A DNA stretch of 64,000 bases from Cyanoderma ruficeps (GCA_008694505.1 VZDJ01007753.1:18201003-18265002), one strand, 5' to 3'; positions 1 through 14,310 are shown, numbered from the stretch's first letter. The notes: generated from the sequence alone by a model not told the origin. Made by a program: numbers and translations.

Positions 1-354
1 TTGTGCCACCCTTGCTTGGTAGGAAGGTCAGCATCCCTTCCCCCTCCTTTTCCGCTCCAGTGCTTGGACACAGAGACCCTGGGCCCTAACCCCTTGCTCG
101 TTCACCTGCCGTGATGGCTGTTGGCTTCTTCCAGAAGATCTGGTGAAGGTGATAGTGGAGAAAAGGGAGGGGCGGTTTTCTGCTTGGAGGATGTCACTCT
201 GAGGCTTAGCGTCACTAACTGCCCTTCCTTTTTGCCATGCAGCACTTGAGGAAATAGTCAATTTTTAAATTTGATCACCTACACAGTCATGGTTGTGTCA
301 TTTTGCGGGGAATGCTATTATTGATACTCAGCTATTTTGCTTGGTTTTTCATCA

Positions 355-545
355 GTTGATCTCATAGCACTTTTCAAAGGAGATTGAGAGACTGTATTCC
401 CCTTTTGCAGATGTGGAAAAAATACAGAGAAAGTGATTTCTCTTTCTTCTGGATTACCCAGCAGGTCAAAGGCAAGGGCATGAATAAAAACTGATCTCCC
501 TGAATTGCTGACCTGTGCTCTATCCAGAGAAGGTCTGTGTACATC
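355..545 (-). repeat. MIR-type SINE fragment
   Basis: Read on the minus strand this follows the amniote MIR core: the plus strand has TAGCACTTTTCAAAGGAGAT, then CCCCTTTTGCAGATG and TTACCCAGCAGGTCAAAGGCA, in the order of the reversed consensus. It is much diverged, with no coding capacity. The open frames over it are chance. Confidence 0.6.
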
Positions 546-3500
546 AAGCTTATAGTTTCCCATTATTCAGGACCACACTGAATTTTTGCAGATCCACTGA
601 CCTCTCTCCAGCCGCTGAGAGTTGGGATCGTAAAGGTATAGGCAAAAGCTGGAATATCTCACTATTCTCCCAAGCTGACAGTAGGAGCTGCAGTTTTGGA
701 TGTTCATTTTTCTAAATTAAATTTTGGCTACATGATATAGAGGTCTGCTGCATCAGCAGACTTTGCTTTATTTATGTCAGCTGTGATGACTCCAACTAAT
801 GACCAAGGTAATAACAATTATTTTGGTATTTTTGTCTGAAATCTTGTTCAGTAGCTCTCATACACCATACACTGACCCTAAGGCTCTGGGCTCTGAGAAG
901 ACAGCCTTCAGAAAATTAAGACTTATTAGTGGGACTCCAGGCAATGAGAATTTGTTGTGTGAGGCTGAAGCTTTCCTTCTCTCAGGAGGAAGTGCTTACT
1001 TCCCATTAGAGCCTGTCGGGATTGAATACTCCAAACTTTTCTCTAGTTGGTCTCTATTAGTGGGTAAGCACCTTCTGGCTTTCTTTTCCTGCTTCTACAC
1101 TTAAATTAGAAGTTCTTGATCCCTATTTTAATTCACATTAAGGGAAAACAGTAGCAGATGCCCTCCAGTTAAACAGACTCACCCACACGATTTTGCCAGT
1201 GATGAAAGGCTGTTGTATTTGCTTTTTTGCTGTGAAATTTTCCTGTCCATTTTCTTAGCAGTATCTCAGCAGTGTCTAATTTAACTGAATTCCTTTACAG
1301 ACATGCACAGATGCTTTAATTTCTGTTACAGGTCGTCCCACTGTGAGGTCTAGGTGATGTGACCTGCAGGGGATTAGTGTAAGGCGTCAGGGGACTGTTT
1401 CTGGAGTGTGTGTAAAACCAGCCTGCAGAAATGTGAGACCTTGACACCACACTGGGAAGAAGAGAAGCCCTGAGCTGACCTTTACCTTCCCAGATAGTCT
1501 TGTTGGCAGGTGTCAGGGGGTTTGCCCTCTGCTCATGAAGGACAAAAATCCTGTCTCAGGCACTGTGACTTCCTGCCCATCAAAGGAGGCATTATGTGAC
1601 AGTGTTAAATAGGGGAACCCTGGGACCCCAGCTCAGAAATGAGGCACATGGCAGGGAACAGCTCTTCAGCAGCTCTTGGAAAGCTAATGGATTCTTCAAG
1701 TAGAAGGCCCTTCAGAGGGACATTCTGGAATATGTAGGAGAGGGCAGTGATACTCCTAGTTTAGGACAAACACAGGGAAATTCACCCTGACAAATGACAC
1801 AACCAAGTTTTGGTTTTAAAAACAAACAAAAAACGAGAACTGGTCCAAGATAAAACAGGTTTACTGTGGTTTTGCCTGCTTAACTCATACTGATTTGTGT
1901 TACAGAGTGGAGCACCTTTGTAAAATGAGTAACTTAGAAGTCATGCCCTTTACACACAAGGTTAGAGGTTGTATTTGTTTCCCACATGTGAAGAAGAAGG
2001 AGAAAGCACAGTTTGAATGATGCAGTTTCAGGGGATAAGAAGAGATGCTGGTGGCAAGCTTGATGGACCATGTATCATCCCATCATACATGCTGGGATTG
2101 TTTTTGAAAGCCAGCAGTGAGAATGCTACTTACAGCATCATTATAAAGTGTCTGTGACTTCTAACAAATCAGAGTGCTAGTAAAGTTTAAGTATGGGTTT
2201 ATCCTTTGTAAATGAGATGAAGAGAACAGCAGAGTCTAAAGTATCCCCACCCAGAGGTCCTTCAGCACGTTTTTGATGTGATTAAAGAGAAGCAGCTCAT
2301 TCTGGTACAAGATGGCAGCTGTTTCAAATAAGAGCTGATTTACCTCTTGCTAGCAGTGTGATTTGGCTTTTATTTATCTCATGTCAGGGAAAAAAGGTGA
2401 TAAAAGGATTTGCTATGTTAGCTGATTGAAGCACCAGGGGCCAAGTTCATCCTCCATTTAGTTTCAGTGAAAATAGCATATTAAAGCTGGGAGGAATGTG
2501 GACTCATGCATATTTACAGCTGTCTTAGCAGATGGGCTGTTGACAGATGAGGCCCCTCAAGACCCTGCCTGGGTGGTGGGTGCCAGCATGTTTGGTGTGA
2601 GCATTTCAGCTGAAGTCAGTCCTGGTGTTGAGCAGGCACTGGCTGCTTCCTGGGTTGGACTCCTTGGGTGGGTTGTGCTAGAAGAGCAGTGAGGCAGAAG
2701 TCTGAATATCAGATAGGACCAGTTCTTTCTGCCAGAGTTTTCAGGAATTGTTCTTAGGAGGCCAGTGGAGATACCTGCTGAGGTGCCACAAAGCCTCAGC
2801 AGCTTCCTGTGAGGCATGGTGCAGCCCCAGAGCTGGACTGCAGGGAACCCTCCTCTGAACAGCACATTCCTGACAGCCTCGGCTTGTCCTGCCTCTCTCC
2901 TTGCACATCCTCATGTGGAGACCTTCTGCGTGTTAAAAGCAGACCAGGACTTGATGCTCTACTTCATGTGAGCAAAAGCCATGGCTCTGTTCTCCTGTTT
3001 CTTCTGCTGGATGGCCAGAAATCTCCTTTGGTGTTTTCAGATGCTGGGGAAGAAAGAGACCTCTTCTCTCTACCCTGTTCACCTCCTCAAAGAGTTTCCA
3101 GGAGTGGTTGCTCCTTCCTGTGCTATGGCTGTTTGGCTGAATGTCCCACTGATGGTTTATCTCCTGCTGCACCTCTTTAGTACTCTGTGTAAAAGTATGT
3201 TGTTAAAGTGAAATGGGCCAGGGATTACCTTTTGTGCTTCTGTTTTTCTTTCCATGAGACGAGCAAGTCAAATGTGTCCTACCCTCAGCAAATTACCTAC
3301 CTGAGCACTGTGCTGCTTCACTTTTATCCTTTAAAGAAAAAAGGGCGATAAAACAATCAATATTTAATGTAGAAATTTTGCTCCACTTATCTGTGCTTTA
3401 CCCGTCTTCCCTCCTGGGTTGGTCTCTCCTTTACCTCATCTGCTTTAGAGTTTTGGTTTAATACTGCTATCTCCATTTCCCTCAGTAAAGATAACTAGAT

Positions 3501-6499
3501 CACAATGTTATTTAAGGGATGTACCAGGACCAGTGCATTGGCTTTGCAAGATGTCAAATGCTCTAAGGCATTGGAAATGGTTACTTTCGGGGTGGGTTGT
3601 GGTGGGCTTTGGTAGCTCACATGAGTTTTCTCATTCTGTGGTGGAGCTGGGAGGAGGGAACAAGTGAATTAATTGGCAGTTTTTCCCAGGTGTGTCCTGT
3701 TAGCTGACACCACCAGAGGTGGGCAGAACTCTGAATAATACAGAAAGAAGCACAGTGAGAGACTATGTATAAGCAATACTTGCTTTCCTAGTAGCTGGGC
3801 TCCCAGGGCTTCTTTGGCTGGTTCCTGCAGACCAGTACCTGAAAGCTGTAGAAGGGTGGAGGAGCCTGCCTACTGCTGGTGTGAGAGGCTGCAGCACTGG
3901 GAAAGTGTGAGGAGCTGAGCACACTATCTCAGTGGCAGCCATGGTGCCTGTCCTATTGGAAAGTCTTAATTTTCTATGATTAGCAAATTCTTGACATAAT
4001 TGTCTTTCTTGCTCTTTTTGTGGCCTGAGAAGTGGAGCAGTGCTAGACATGGTCTGTGGGAGTCAGAGTTGATGGCAGGCAACTTCAGTAGGTCATTAGA
4101 CTTTGTGGTGGGCAGCTGGTGCTGCCTTTTCCTTGAGGTACTGAAAAAAAAAAAAGTCAGAGGCCTGATTAACCCATCCTTTATATGATACGGAACAGCA
4201 AAAATACTGTGTAACAGATGTGACATCTCCCCTGGCTTGACAGTAAGTTGTAGACAGCAGTGGTGGAGTGGGAGAGCAGTGCAGTGTGGTTTCTTTGGAG
4301 CACAGTGCCCAGGAGAGAGGGTAAAGAGCAAAGGATCTGCTGCCTGTAGTGCTGGGAGAGTATCAGTAAGTGGCAGGTGGGTTTTTTCTCCTCTAAGCTC
4401 TGTGGGGAGTGGGATATCCCCTCTGTGTTCCTGTGCAGTGCTTTTGGCCATCCAGGAGCTGGAGAAGGTGGGGTGCCATGGTGCAGAGACAGAAGGGCAG
4501 CTGGGTTTGCAAGTGTGGTGCTGCAGCGCTCCTGGAAAGATCTGGTTCATAAGAGAAAGACTGAATAAGTCCAGACTAAAATGGAGAACAAAATCCAAGG
4601 GTGAAATAGGCCACTGGCTTTGGGTGCCCAGGCAATGGAAGCATGGCCAGCCTCAGGGAAAAAAGCTGCTTTGTGCTGGGGTCGCTCCATCTGTCTCTGA
4701 GGGACCAGGGTGGTCATTCACAGCTCTGGGGCATTTGAAGGCAGGACAAATGGATGAGCAGGCTGAGGGAGGACCCTTCCTAGCATATGCTGTATTGACT
4801 GGAGCCTGGGACAAGGTCAAATGCCTTTGGAGATGGCTTCTTTGGATCTTTTTGAAGAGGGCTGAGACGCCCTTGTACACGTAGCCTGACATGTCGTACC
4901 TCATGCGGTGCTGTATTCCCTGTCCTTGCTCTGGGAATGGAGCCCAGCAGTTACCTGGGAGAGGAAGGTGAGTGACCTTGGCAAGGGATTTCTCCCTTGT
5001 GGTGTAGGGCTGTCCTAGTGGCAGGTAAAGGAGTTTCTCAAGGCTGTGAGGTTGTGGAGGAGAAGAACAAGTATGCCGCAGCAACAAACTTCTGCTAAGG
5101 GTACCTTTCTTCCAATTTGATGGGGGGAGATGATTTTTTTAAGTGAATTGCTGTATAAGGTAATGGCCTGCTCCCTAAAGTGAACATCTAATGGAATGAA
5201 AGGGTATCTCTATCTTGTTTTGGGCGGTGAGAGCTTCCTCGAACTGCTGCCCAGAATACTTGTGAGACACCCTATAATTCAATTAGAAGTACCCTCCAGG
5301 GAGCATATAATTATATCATATCTATGAAACATAATGACAGCCCCCTCCTATCACATGGTGAGCAACTGTCTGCTGCTGCCCAGAACCTTTCACCGGTAAG
5401 GAACTAATCTGCTTAGCACAGATTGAACTCGGTGGTGTACAGTACTTACCCAAATGCTTCTGAAGGGAATCCCTGCCAGCAGAATAAACCTGTTAGCAGC
5501 ATGTGAGCATCACTGCACCTGCATTTCTTTTCCCACCTTCAGGCCACTCCAACCAGGGCTGCTCACCTCTACCTTTGCCATCTTCTCTAAAGCTTCTTGG
5601 GAATTTTAAAGACTGGGAAGTTTTCTTTACACCTTTAAACTTGTCTTTTTGCCCCTTACTGTTTAGTGATAGCCAGCGATACAGAGTGTGCTGCAGGGAT
5701 TGAGGTCCATAATGGGCAGTGTCCTACCTTTCTGCTGATAGTTTGTAAGATTTTAATACTAGTTGGGATTTTCTGGGAAGAGGAGCAATTGTTCTAGCAG
5801 TTGAAATGCAGAGCCCCTGGTATGAACCACAGCATTGCAGCATCTGAAAGGGTTTTAGACTGGAAGTGAGGAGCACTGACCACCATGTAGAGGACTTCCA
5901 TGGGATACTGTAATTCCAATTAACTCTCACAAGAGGCATCAGTTTCAATCAGTCTGCAGAAAACTGTAGAGGGAGAGTAGGGTGGGGTGTTGGTGTGACT
6001 TTCGAGTACCTAAAGAAATCCTGCGGTGGAATTCCTGACCCACAGTAGAAGTCAGTTGGGAAACAGCGTTGTCTGCCTTGTGATTGAAGAATTCCTCTAG
6101 TCCAGAGAGGACTGATGATGCTCTGCCAAAATTGGGCTGCCCCCAATCCTGCAGCAGCCTCAGATGGCTCTCACAGAAACTTCATCCACCCACATGAGTA
6201 AATTCATCTACATGTCAAGGGCTTGTTGTTGCTGTAGGTACTGTTGAGTTGTTGTCTGTCAGCCTCAAAGTGTCAGATCCCAGAGGTGGATACCTCTGGA
6301 ATGTGGGACAAGGACTTTTGAGAGATGATGGAGATGGTGGATGAGCAAGATTTCCTCCCATTATGATGCAGGAGAGCATCATGCTGAACTTGAAGACAAT
6401 GGATCTGAGTCCCCGTGTGTGTCCTTGACTGGCATTTTGGGGGTGAATCACCAAAGGTGGAGCCAAATTTTGTTTAGATGGCACTAGGGTGCAGTGTCT
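546..6499. other. Intronic sequence without recognisable features
   Basis: I see no repeat family, RNA gene or coding exon here. Open frames of up to 215 codons at about 3966-4884 overlap on both strands, show no known domain and have low-complexity, intron-like composition. An A run of 12 lies at 4143-4154. Confidence 0.6.
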
Positions 6500-6697
6500 T
6501 TTTTAGGAAGGAATTCTTCACAGAAATGGTGGTTGGATAGTGGAAGGGGCAGGACAGTGCTGGTGTAGTCACAGTCCCTAGATGTGTTTAAGGAAAGGCC
6601 AGTGGAGTACAGTGCTCTGGTCTGGGTGACAGGGTGATGTTTGGTTACAGATTAGACTCAATGATCTCAGAATCTAATTGATTCTGTGATCTGTGTG
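6500..6697 (+). mobile_element. CR1 retrotransposon, 3' end fragment
   Basis: The order GGAAGGAATTCTTCACAGA, then GTCCCTAGATGTGTTTAAGG, GTGATGTTTGGTTACAGATT, GACTCAATGATCTCAG and a final ATTCTGTGAT matches the 3' end of a CR1 LINE in plus orientation. About 200 bases remain of an element of several kb, the usual 5' truncation. Confidence 0.75.
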
Positions 6698-8949
6698 TGA
6701 TTCTCTCCTTGGGGACAGTTCCATGGGGAATCACTGGCCATCAGGGGCCCTGGTGGGATTATGTCCAAGGCTCAGAGGAGCTCTGCTGTGAATTGCCAAG
6801 TAACCTGGAGAAAGGAGATAGAGAGCATTGTGGTTGGAATGAGAAATGAATGAGAGTTCCTTGCTAAGAACCATGGAGCCTTGGTCTTCTCCTCTAATGT
6901 GGGGCTGGGTTTCCTTCTGCAAGGCCACTATTTCAACCAGGACTCCTCGGTCAGTGGGAATGTCTTGGAAATGAATTCATCTCCTATTTTCTTCTCCACT
7001 AACTGGTAGGAAAGGAAATTTCAGTCTTTCTGTGGCAAGACAAGGGAAGGAAGAGCTGATCTCTGCTCTTTCTGCTGTCTCTACTCCCCCACCCCAGAAA
7101 AAAAATCTAGCACTTTGGAACCTACCTGCTTCCACTACCTACTGCCAGTGAATGCTTCAGCAAGCTAGGAGGACATCTGTTCTTTTTCAGGCAGCACTGT
7201 TGTTGAGCATGGCTTGGAGTGAAGAGAAAAACTAACATTCTTCCCCATGTTTATCTTCTTTCTTCTTGGCATCTAGGTATCTGTAATGAAGATCCCCAAC
7301 TCCAAACATTGCAGCAAAAGCAAGAGTTTTGGCATGAAAGAAAATGCAGAATTGTTGTATAAATCCTGGTGGCTCTTGAGCACCATATCCTTGTCCAGAA
7401 CAGGAGACTTAGGCAAACACTTGGGGCAGGCTCTCACTGGCTGCATTTGACTTGTGTTTTCATCACAGCTCTGGAGTAACACTCAGTGCTCATGTGCATT
7501 TGTTGTGGTGTAACACCTTGGTTTTCTGTTCCTGGTGAAACTCCTTTTACCAGCTGGCTCATGCTTCACTTGGCCCTGGGAGCAGTTGCATGCTTTTTTG
7601 GTAACAAGGCAGTGGGACAGTAGCACAGTCAAGGTTATCCAACCTCCTGTAGGCAGAGCACTGAGAGGCACTGTGGAATATTGAGGTTATATTATTTGGT
7701 TAACGTGAGCAGTTTCTCATAGCAATTAAAGATATTTTGTGTTTTTATTTCTCATTTGTATGGAACGAATCCAAAATTACTCATCAAATTGAGCAGCAGA
7801 ATCATTTTATCTACTGAGAAAAAGTGAGTGCTCATAGGCATGGTGTGTTTGGCAGCCGGTGGTCCTGTGAGGTACCATAGGGCAGGAGGTTATCAGAGAT
7901 GCCTGTGCTGGGCAGGTTTGGGGGCTGGCATGGTCAGCAGTGGGTGCCTGTTCCCCAAGGAGGGGTGTGCTGCTCTTGGGGAGCCTGCAGTGAGCCTGGT
8001 GTGAGCACCTGGGTGCTGAGCATCCTTCAGTGCTGGATGGGTGATCGGAGAGTTTGTGTGGTGCTCACTTGAAAAGTGTTAACAGGCTCTGGAGAGCAGA
8101 GTGGTTGACATGGCTGGGATGCAGGGACTAGAAACCAGACAGTTTCTTCATCAGGAACACCGATCTGCTGCAAAAATCACATTCCTACACCAGGAACACC
8201 TGGTGCACGAGGCAGTGGGGACAAAGCCTCCCGGGGGTGGCCTGCTCCGGGTCACCTCTGAGATGCTTCTGCTGCCATGCCCAGATGGGGCACACTGATC
8301 CTCTTTGGAAACAGTGATAGGTTGGTGGGCTTTGGGGCATGCTGTGGCACTGCTGACCCTGGCTGCTACAGCCCTCTCCAAGAAACCCGATTGGATCTGA
8401 ATGTCAGCTATTGCTGCAAGGCTCCTGCAGGGATGTAGTGTCTCACCAGAGCTCTGCCATTTAAAGCATCAACCTCTTGCTAACCCCTTAGCAGCTCTGG
8501 AACTGTTGATCTGTTTCTGCTTTTTTACAGCAACTGGGCATGCGATTCCCTCCTCTCACATGCATGTCACATTTTGTGCACAGAAGGTGATGCCACTGTT
8601 TATGCCACTCATGCTGCCTGTACTGACCCAATAAGAACTGGTTTCCAGACTCTGGTGAGCACTTCTGAGAACTATGGAGACCGAAGTCCCGTCCATAAAG
8701 GTGGCAGGGTCTCCCGGCCTGTTTGTTAGCTGATGTCAGGCTGTGTGATGTGGTTATGTGCCCATCTTGTGCTATAAGCCTTTACTCACTCAGTGCTTTC
8801 AGCAGAGACTGATTGGGTACTTTAGCAACTTTAAATTGCTTTTAGCCTTGAATAAACTGAGAACCTACAAGGAAAAGCTTTTTTACAGTGAAAGACAACC
8901 AGCTGGGAGTGGATATATGCTAGATTGTGCTCTTTCTAGCTGCAGAAGG
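6698..8949. other. Intronic sequence without recognisable features
   Basis: Nothing supported is visible. A short AT-rich stretch at 7680-7840 (AATTAAAGATATTTTG) is the least random-looking part but matches no element I know. Confidence 0.55.
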
Positions 8950-9245
8950 TGACTGGGAACAGTCAGCATGGGTTTACTATAGCAGATCATGCCTGACTAA
9001 CCTGATGGGTTTCTGTGGTGAGATGCCTGAGATGGTGGCCATTGAGGGAGCAGTGGATGACATTTACTTGGCTTTTGGCTTTTGATGTGTTCTCCTGTAA
9101 TATCATTATAACCAGACTGGGAAGATGCAGCCTTGATAGGTGATACAAAATGGATTAATAGGCTGTCTGGTCTATCACACTGAAAAGGTAGTGGTCAGTG
9201 CTGTGAGGTTTAATGGGTAGCTAGTTCCTGATCACAACCTTGAGA
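8950..9245 (+). mobile_element. CR1 retrotransposon, internal ORF2 fragment
   Basis: The run GTCAGCATGGGTTTACTATA, then GCAGATCATGCCTGACTAAC and CTGATGGGTTTCTGTGGTGA, and further on AGTGGTCAGTGCTGTGAGGT, follow the reverse transcriptase part of CR1 ORF2. The frame is broken by stops and indels. The 3' end of the element is not recognisable here, so this is an isolated internal piece. Confidence 0.6.
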
Positions 9246-12200
9246 AGCCAGCATAAGACCTGAACAGTTCAGCATCCTAATCCACGCCAGGGATGGTAGG
9301 GGTGATATGCAGCCCTGTCCTGGTGAGCCCATATGCACTGTGGTCTAAGGGGAAGGTTGGTATGCTGGAGTGTGGGTTGCTGGCCAAAGGACCTTGGTGT
9401 ACAACAGAAAGGGACCAATGGGCCTTGGGAAGCTGGGAGAGAGAAATGCAGATCTTGTACCTGGGATAGGGTCAGCCATTGCCCTGGTGCAGGCTGGGGA
9501 CTGGCTGCCTGGGAATGGCTCTGCAGGGAAGGAGCTGTGCTCTGGGGAGAAACTGCTTGGTTCATGTAGTTTAAAGCAAATCAAGATTGAAGCAGTGCAT
9601 TGATTTATCAGCAACATATAATTAACCAACAGTGAACTATATAAGAAGGATCAATATCAGCAACACAGGGAAGAAGCCACAGTCCTGGACACCTATGAAA
9701 TGCTGGTGTTCAACTACAAATTTTTAAGAGTCCTTCTGTAACTGACTCCCAGAAGGTAGGCTCACACAGAGTTATGTGTCTCCCTGATGTTCCTGTCTCA
9801 ATGGGAATGGGATGAGCTCCATGAGACCCTGGTCATCCCTGTGGACATCAGTCAGTAGCACAGCATGTCTTAAATATTAGCCAGAGTTGTCACTGCTACT
9901 GACTTGGGATTTTGCAGGCAGTGGTGGAGGCTTATTCCCTGTAAAAGATGGAAGCATCTCTGGCCCTCATTGGGATGTCAAGGGAAGGTCTCCCTGGGCT
10001 GCTCACCTTCTCCCCTGGTCTGGGGAATGTTCAGGCAAAGCCGGTGAGCTTGAATTTCCCACCCAATGCCCATTTTGTGATTTTTCTCCCATCTGAAGTA
10101 GGTGAGTGCTCTTAGATGCTGACCAGCTGAGGTGCTGATTACTAGACATATAGCAGAGCTGGGAAGAGCACAGCTCTGCAGTAGAGCTCATATCCCAGTC
10201 TGGCAAGTGTCCTTCTTGCTGAACCTTGGGGCAGTGTTAGGTAATGTCCCTTTGCAGGATACATGTATTATATACTTACCATGTGTTATTCATTTTCCAT
10301 CTGCCTAGGTGTACACAGCCATTGTTGGCTGCTGGAACTAGCTGAGGACATGCAGCAACATCCTCTCCTGGTGACCTGTTGCTTTAACCTTCAGGTCTAA
10401 ATCGCGAGTGTCTGTCACACATTGAAATTGTTGGGCAGAAATAAGTTCCCCTTGTCTACACCCTGTATGAAACTGGCTGGAGACCAGTAGTGGTGACTCC
10501 AGAGCAAGTTTCTCGTCCAGACACAGAAGATAGCAGATTTGGTAGAAAGGAATAAAAAAGTAGGAGAAGCTTTCCAGAAATAATCAAAAAAAGGGCTAAA
10601 GACAAGGAGGGAAGAAACACCATCTTCTTGGTATCTCAGATAAAATGTATTTCATGTGAAGTACACAACAGCCAGCCTGGCTGTCTTTGAACCCTGATGT
10701 CTGGTTGAATTTTTTTTTTTCCTGTTAACATTCAATTTTAAATAGAGTAGTCCTCTGAGGGCCTGAGCTCAAGCATCTCAAATGTAGTAGAAAGACTCCT
10801 GCAGTTAGAGCAGGTGGAGAGAGTTGCATTAACCATCTCTTTGCTGGTATTTGCTGTTTTGTTGGCAAGTTACTTCCATGTTATTTGGACTTGATCGGTT
10901 GGAAGAGCACAAACCATGCAGTCATGACAGCTTATTTAAAGCTTTCTTTCTCAGGCAGTCCAGGTGTCTCTAGATGGCTGTGTGCCATGAGGACATGTCA
11001 GTAAATAGCCATGAAATTGGGCTATTTACATGAGATTTTAACCAAGGTCTGCCAGGACTGGAGTGCAAGTAGGAACTGAAATATTTAAGTCCCCTATGGA
11101 GTGGAAGGACTTTATTTTCCTAGCTGAAAGGGTATGGAAATTTCACAGGCCCAGAAGTGCAGTCTGTGAAATATTCTTTGAGAACCTCAGTTTTTAGAAG
11201 TGTTTCTTTGTGAAAAATGGAATAAAAGGGCAGTTCATACTCTTTTGGCTGCACAGCATTTTTGTTCCTTGTGGTGACATGGAAGCACAATAGAAAACCA
11301 TGAGAAGATGCAGTAATTCCTACTATTAGGGACCTTTTCTGCAATTGTTCCTGCTCTCCTTGGATTTCAGTCAGAGCAGGAATTTGGCTTTTCCATTGGC
11401 TTTCTTGACCTGGATGGAGATTGGGAAATCTTGCCTCAAGCAGCTGTGGCTACATGCTTGTTATTGAGAGGGTTAAATCTCAGTGATTTGGGTTGAAAAT
11501 GTGACATAAGAGATTAGATCTAGAATCCCATTTTCTTGGTGCACTGATAACAGGATCTTATCAGCCCGCCACTCTTATTTGATTACTAACACTTGCTACT
11601 GCAGAAACTGAGAGGGAGAAATGGGAAGTGGCTATTGATTGGCAATCAATAGGGACTGAGGTTCTTTCATCAGCCCCAGGGAAAGTGGCACATTCACCTG
11701 CTAATTGCAGCCTGCAAATCCCGGGGGGGATGCTCTGGCATGGCATAGCAGCATGTTGTACTACCAGACCAATGCTTTAAGGGATCAGTCTTGAAATTAG
11801 TACTTTTTGGCACTGTCCCTGTGTAAGCTGTGCCATCCAGTGACAGAACCACCCACACTCCAGCCTAAGGTTAGGAGTATTGACTGAATTCATCAAACAT
11901 GCCCTGAGAGGATGCAGAACAACTGGATATTGTACAATGGGGCTGACTGTGATTATTGCTTGAATACTGATTCTTCATTAAACAGTAGGGGCTTGTGCAG
12001 TTGGGAATAGGACCAAGCCTCCATTTTTTTGATAGAAGCCAGATGGAATTTCGTAATCTTTTTTCTCTCTCTTTTTCTCTGTGTATGCTGCTATATCCAT
12101 CTTTTATCTCCTCTTCTTCTCTAACCCTCTGTTTCTCAATCCATGTGTGTTTTACCTCCAAGTGCACCTCTGCTTCATATGCTTTTAAATGTCCTTGGAG

Positions 12201-12989
12201 AAAAAAGTCCAGATTGGCAAGTAATGCAAATATAAGAAAAGGTGAGGAACATCCTAGATAATGGTGGTGTCACCTCCAGTAAGTGAGCTTTAAGTTTTAG
12301 AAAGGGCGACTCTCGCAGGAGAGACTGCCATGTGTTCAGCACTCTATGGTGGATACAGACTGGGCCACAGGTGGTCCCTAGTTCCCGATGACTGGGAGCC
12401 AAAATACAGAGGGGAGACCATCTCACTCCGTTTTGCTCATTCCTGAATTAGACTTGATGTTGGACAGGGCCAAGGTGCCTCCTGCCATTGCTAGTTATCC
12501 ATACAGATGTAAACAGGGACATTGCTGGGCCCAGATAAATGACTTTTAATGTTCTGTACATGTAAGCAGGATGGACATTTGATGGCACTTCTGGCTTCAT
12601 GCAGGGATCATAACTTTGTTCGGTGCAAAACGCAGACTTTGGACACAGCTTACTTCTGTTATAGAGGTTCATGAATGCTATGCATTGTTGCAGCCACCCC
12701 TGATTTGCTTCTCCTTAGCCTTCCTCTCCGCTGTTAGCATGGCTTTTGTTCTGTAGTAAACTGCATGGAGCTGAGCATGCCTATGCTGTGCCCCAGTGAC
12801 CCACTCTGGGCAGGCTGCCTGAAGTGGGAGCTGGGGCAGGAGCCTTGCTAAGATGTTCAGGGGGGCACCTCTGTCCAATGACCTCCTGAGGGCAGTTGTC
12901 CAGGCCGAGGATGTGGCATGTCCAGTGAAAGGTGTTTTTGTGTGAAAGCCTTCCCTGGGATGGAGGGGAATACCCTTTGTCTTGTTCAA
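9246..12989. other. Intronic sequence without recognisable features
   Basis: No repeat or exon I can name. A T run lies at about 10711-10720. Open frames at 9269-9629 overlap in several frames on both strands and are not coding-like. Confidence 0.55.
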
Positions 12990-14310
12990 TCTCCATTTAA
13001 ACTCAAGAGGGGCAGTTTAAAAAAAAAAATCTAGTTAAGAGAGTGTCCCATTTGCATTATTAAGTCCTAGAAGTCAATAATGCCAAGCAGAACATTAATA
13101 TTGCCCCCAGTGTGTGTCATTATAAAATGATATTTAATGACACAACTATAAACTGTTTGTCTGATAATGAAATATACTCTGCACCTTCTACATGCAGAGC
13201 TTTATAGGTGAAACATCTTGTTGGATTTTTGCAATCCACTGTACTCTCGCTAGATTAATTATTCTGGTTCTGCCATGTGCAGCTGAATTGACCTGTGCCT
13301 AATTCTCTCTTAATTTTTACTGAGCCACTGGTGTACATCAGAAGAGGCTCCCTTCACATTAAGAGAGTTACACCAGTTTAAATCAGGCAAAATAAAATAG
13401 GGAGTTTGTCCCTCATATAGGGGTTGTCAGCCTTTCTCAATTTTTGCTGCCTTCAAAATATTCTAGGGGGATATAGGAGCCCCTTTAGAGACATCTGAAT
13501 TTGTCTTATGGAGTACAGCAATCTTGTTTTTTCCAGTAACCTTTTGTGAATCCCTCAGGAGCAGTCCTCAGTCTGCCATCAAAATGGCAGGCTGAAAGCC
13601 ACTGCTCGAAGCCTTTTAGGCAAAAATTCCCTTCCAAGTCAATGGCTGTGTATTATGCCATTCACTGTCCATTAGCACTTCACTGTGGAGGGTGAAACAG
13701 TTAACTTTGGAGCTATTTTAGCTGCAAAACTTTGGTGGCCTAAATAAGCCTGCAGCAGTTCTCTCATTATGTGCTGTTATATTTAATTTCTCATATGTTG
13801 TGTAAGAATGGTGTACTAAGCTCTTTTCTCATTAGGGACTCTGGGAAGTTTGTTCTGTAGTACACAGAGACGCGCTGTACTGAGCAGAATTGCACTGGCT
13901 GATAGATTACGGCTTCGTGGGATTTAAATAATGAGACGTGGCTACGCTGTTGATGTCTGCACTCTGTGTGAAGAGTAAGAATTGCTTTTGGGAAAGCATC
14001 TCTGTCATGCCATGGGACAAAAAAATTAATTCTGCCATCATGGTGTTCTCCTTGCTATTGCCCCTTAATTTGGATGATGTAGTTACATGTGCCAGAACGC
14101 TGCTGTGCTAAGGCCGCAGGCTCAAGCTTCATTTTCCGTGGCAAAACCAAATCATGCCTTTAAGTGGGAATCTTTTTTTTTCAAATGGTTGAGTGGAGAC
14201 ATCTTTCTCTTGATTTACTGTTGCAATCAAGAAACAAGCATTTATCCTGTCACTACAAAACAATAAAATAACATTCAAATGATAGCAGTAGGCTGGCATT
14301 GACCAGAGCT
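12990..14310. other. AT-rich, ORF-poor stretch, candidate conserved noncoding DNA
   Basis: No open frame over 60 codons occurs between about 12996 and 14424 on either strand. The sequence is not recognisably repetitive apart from one inverted repeat. Homeodomain-like TAAT motifs and TTAATTATT are common, and several CpGs persist (13870-13945, 14095-14140). Such composition is typical of conserved regulatory DNA in large introns, but this can only be tested by alignment. Confidence 0.3.
13327..13377. repeat. 9-bp inverted repeat, possible remnant of an old interspersed element
   Basis: ACTGGTGTA at 13327-13335 is matched by its exact complement TACACCAGT at 13369-13377, with AAATCAGG following. 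Similar paired CTGGTGTA/TACACCAG arms occur in some old amniote repeats I recall. The identification is weak. Confidence 0.3.

Noticed and set aside
3966..4884. Overlapping open frames of 210 (minus) and 215 (plus) codons
   Set aside because: They overlie each other on opposite strands, show no domain, have odd composition and no splice or promoter context. Long chance frames are expected in 64 kb.
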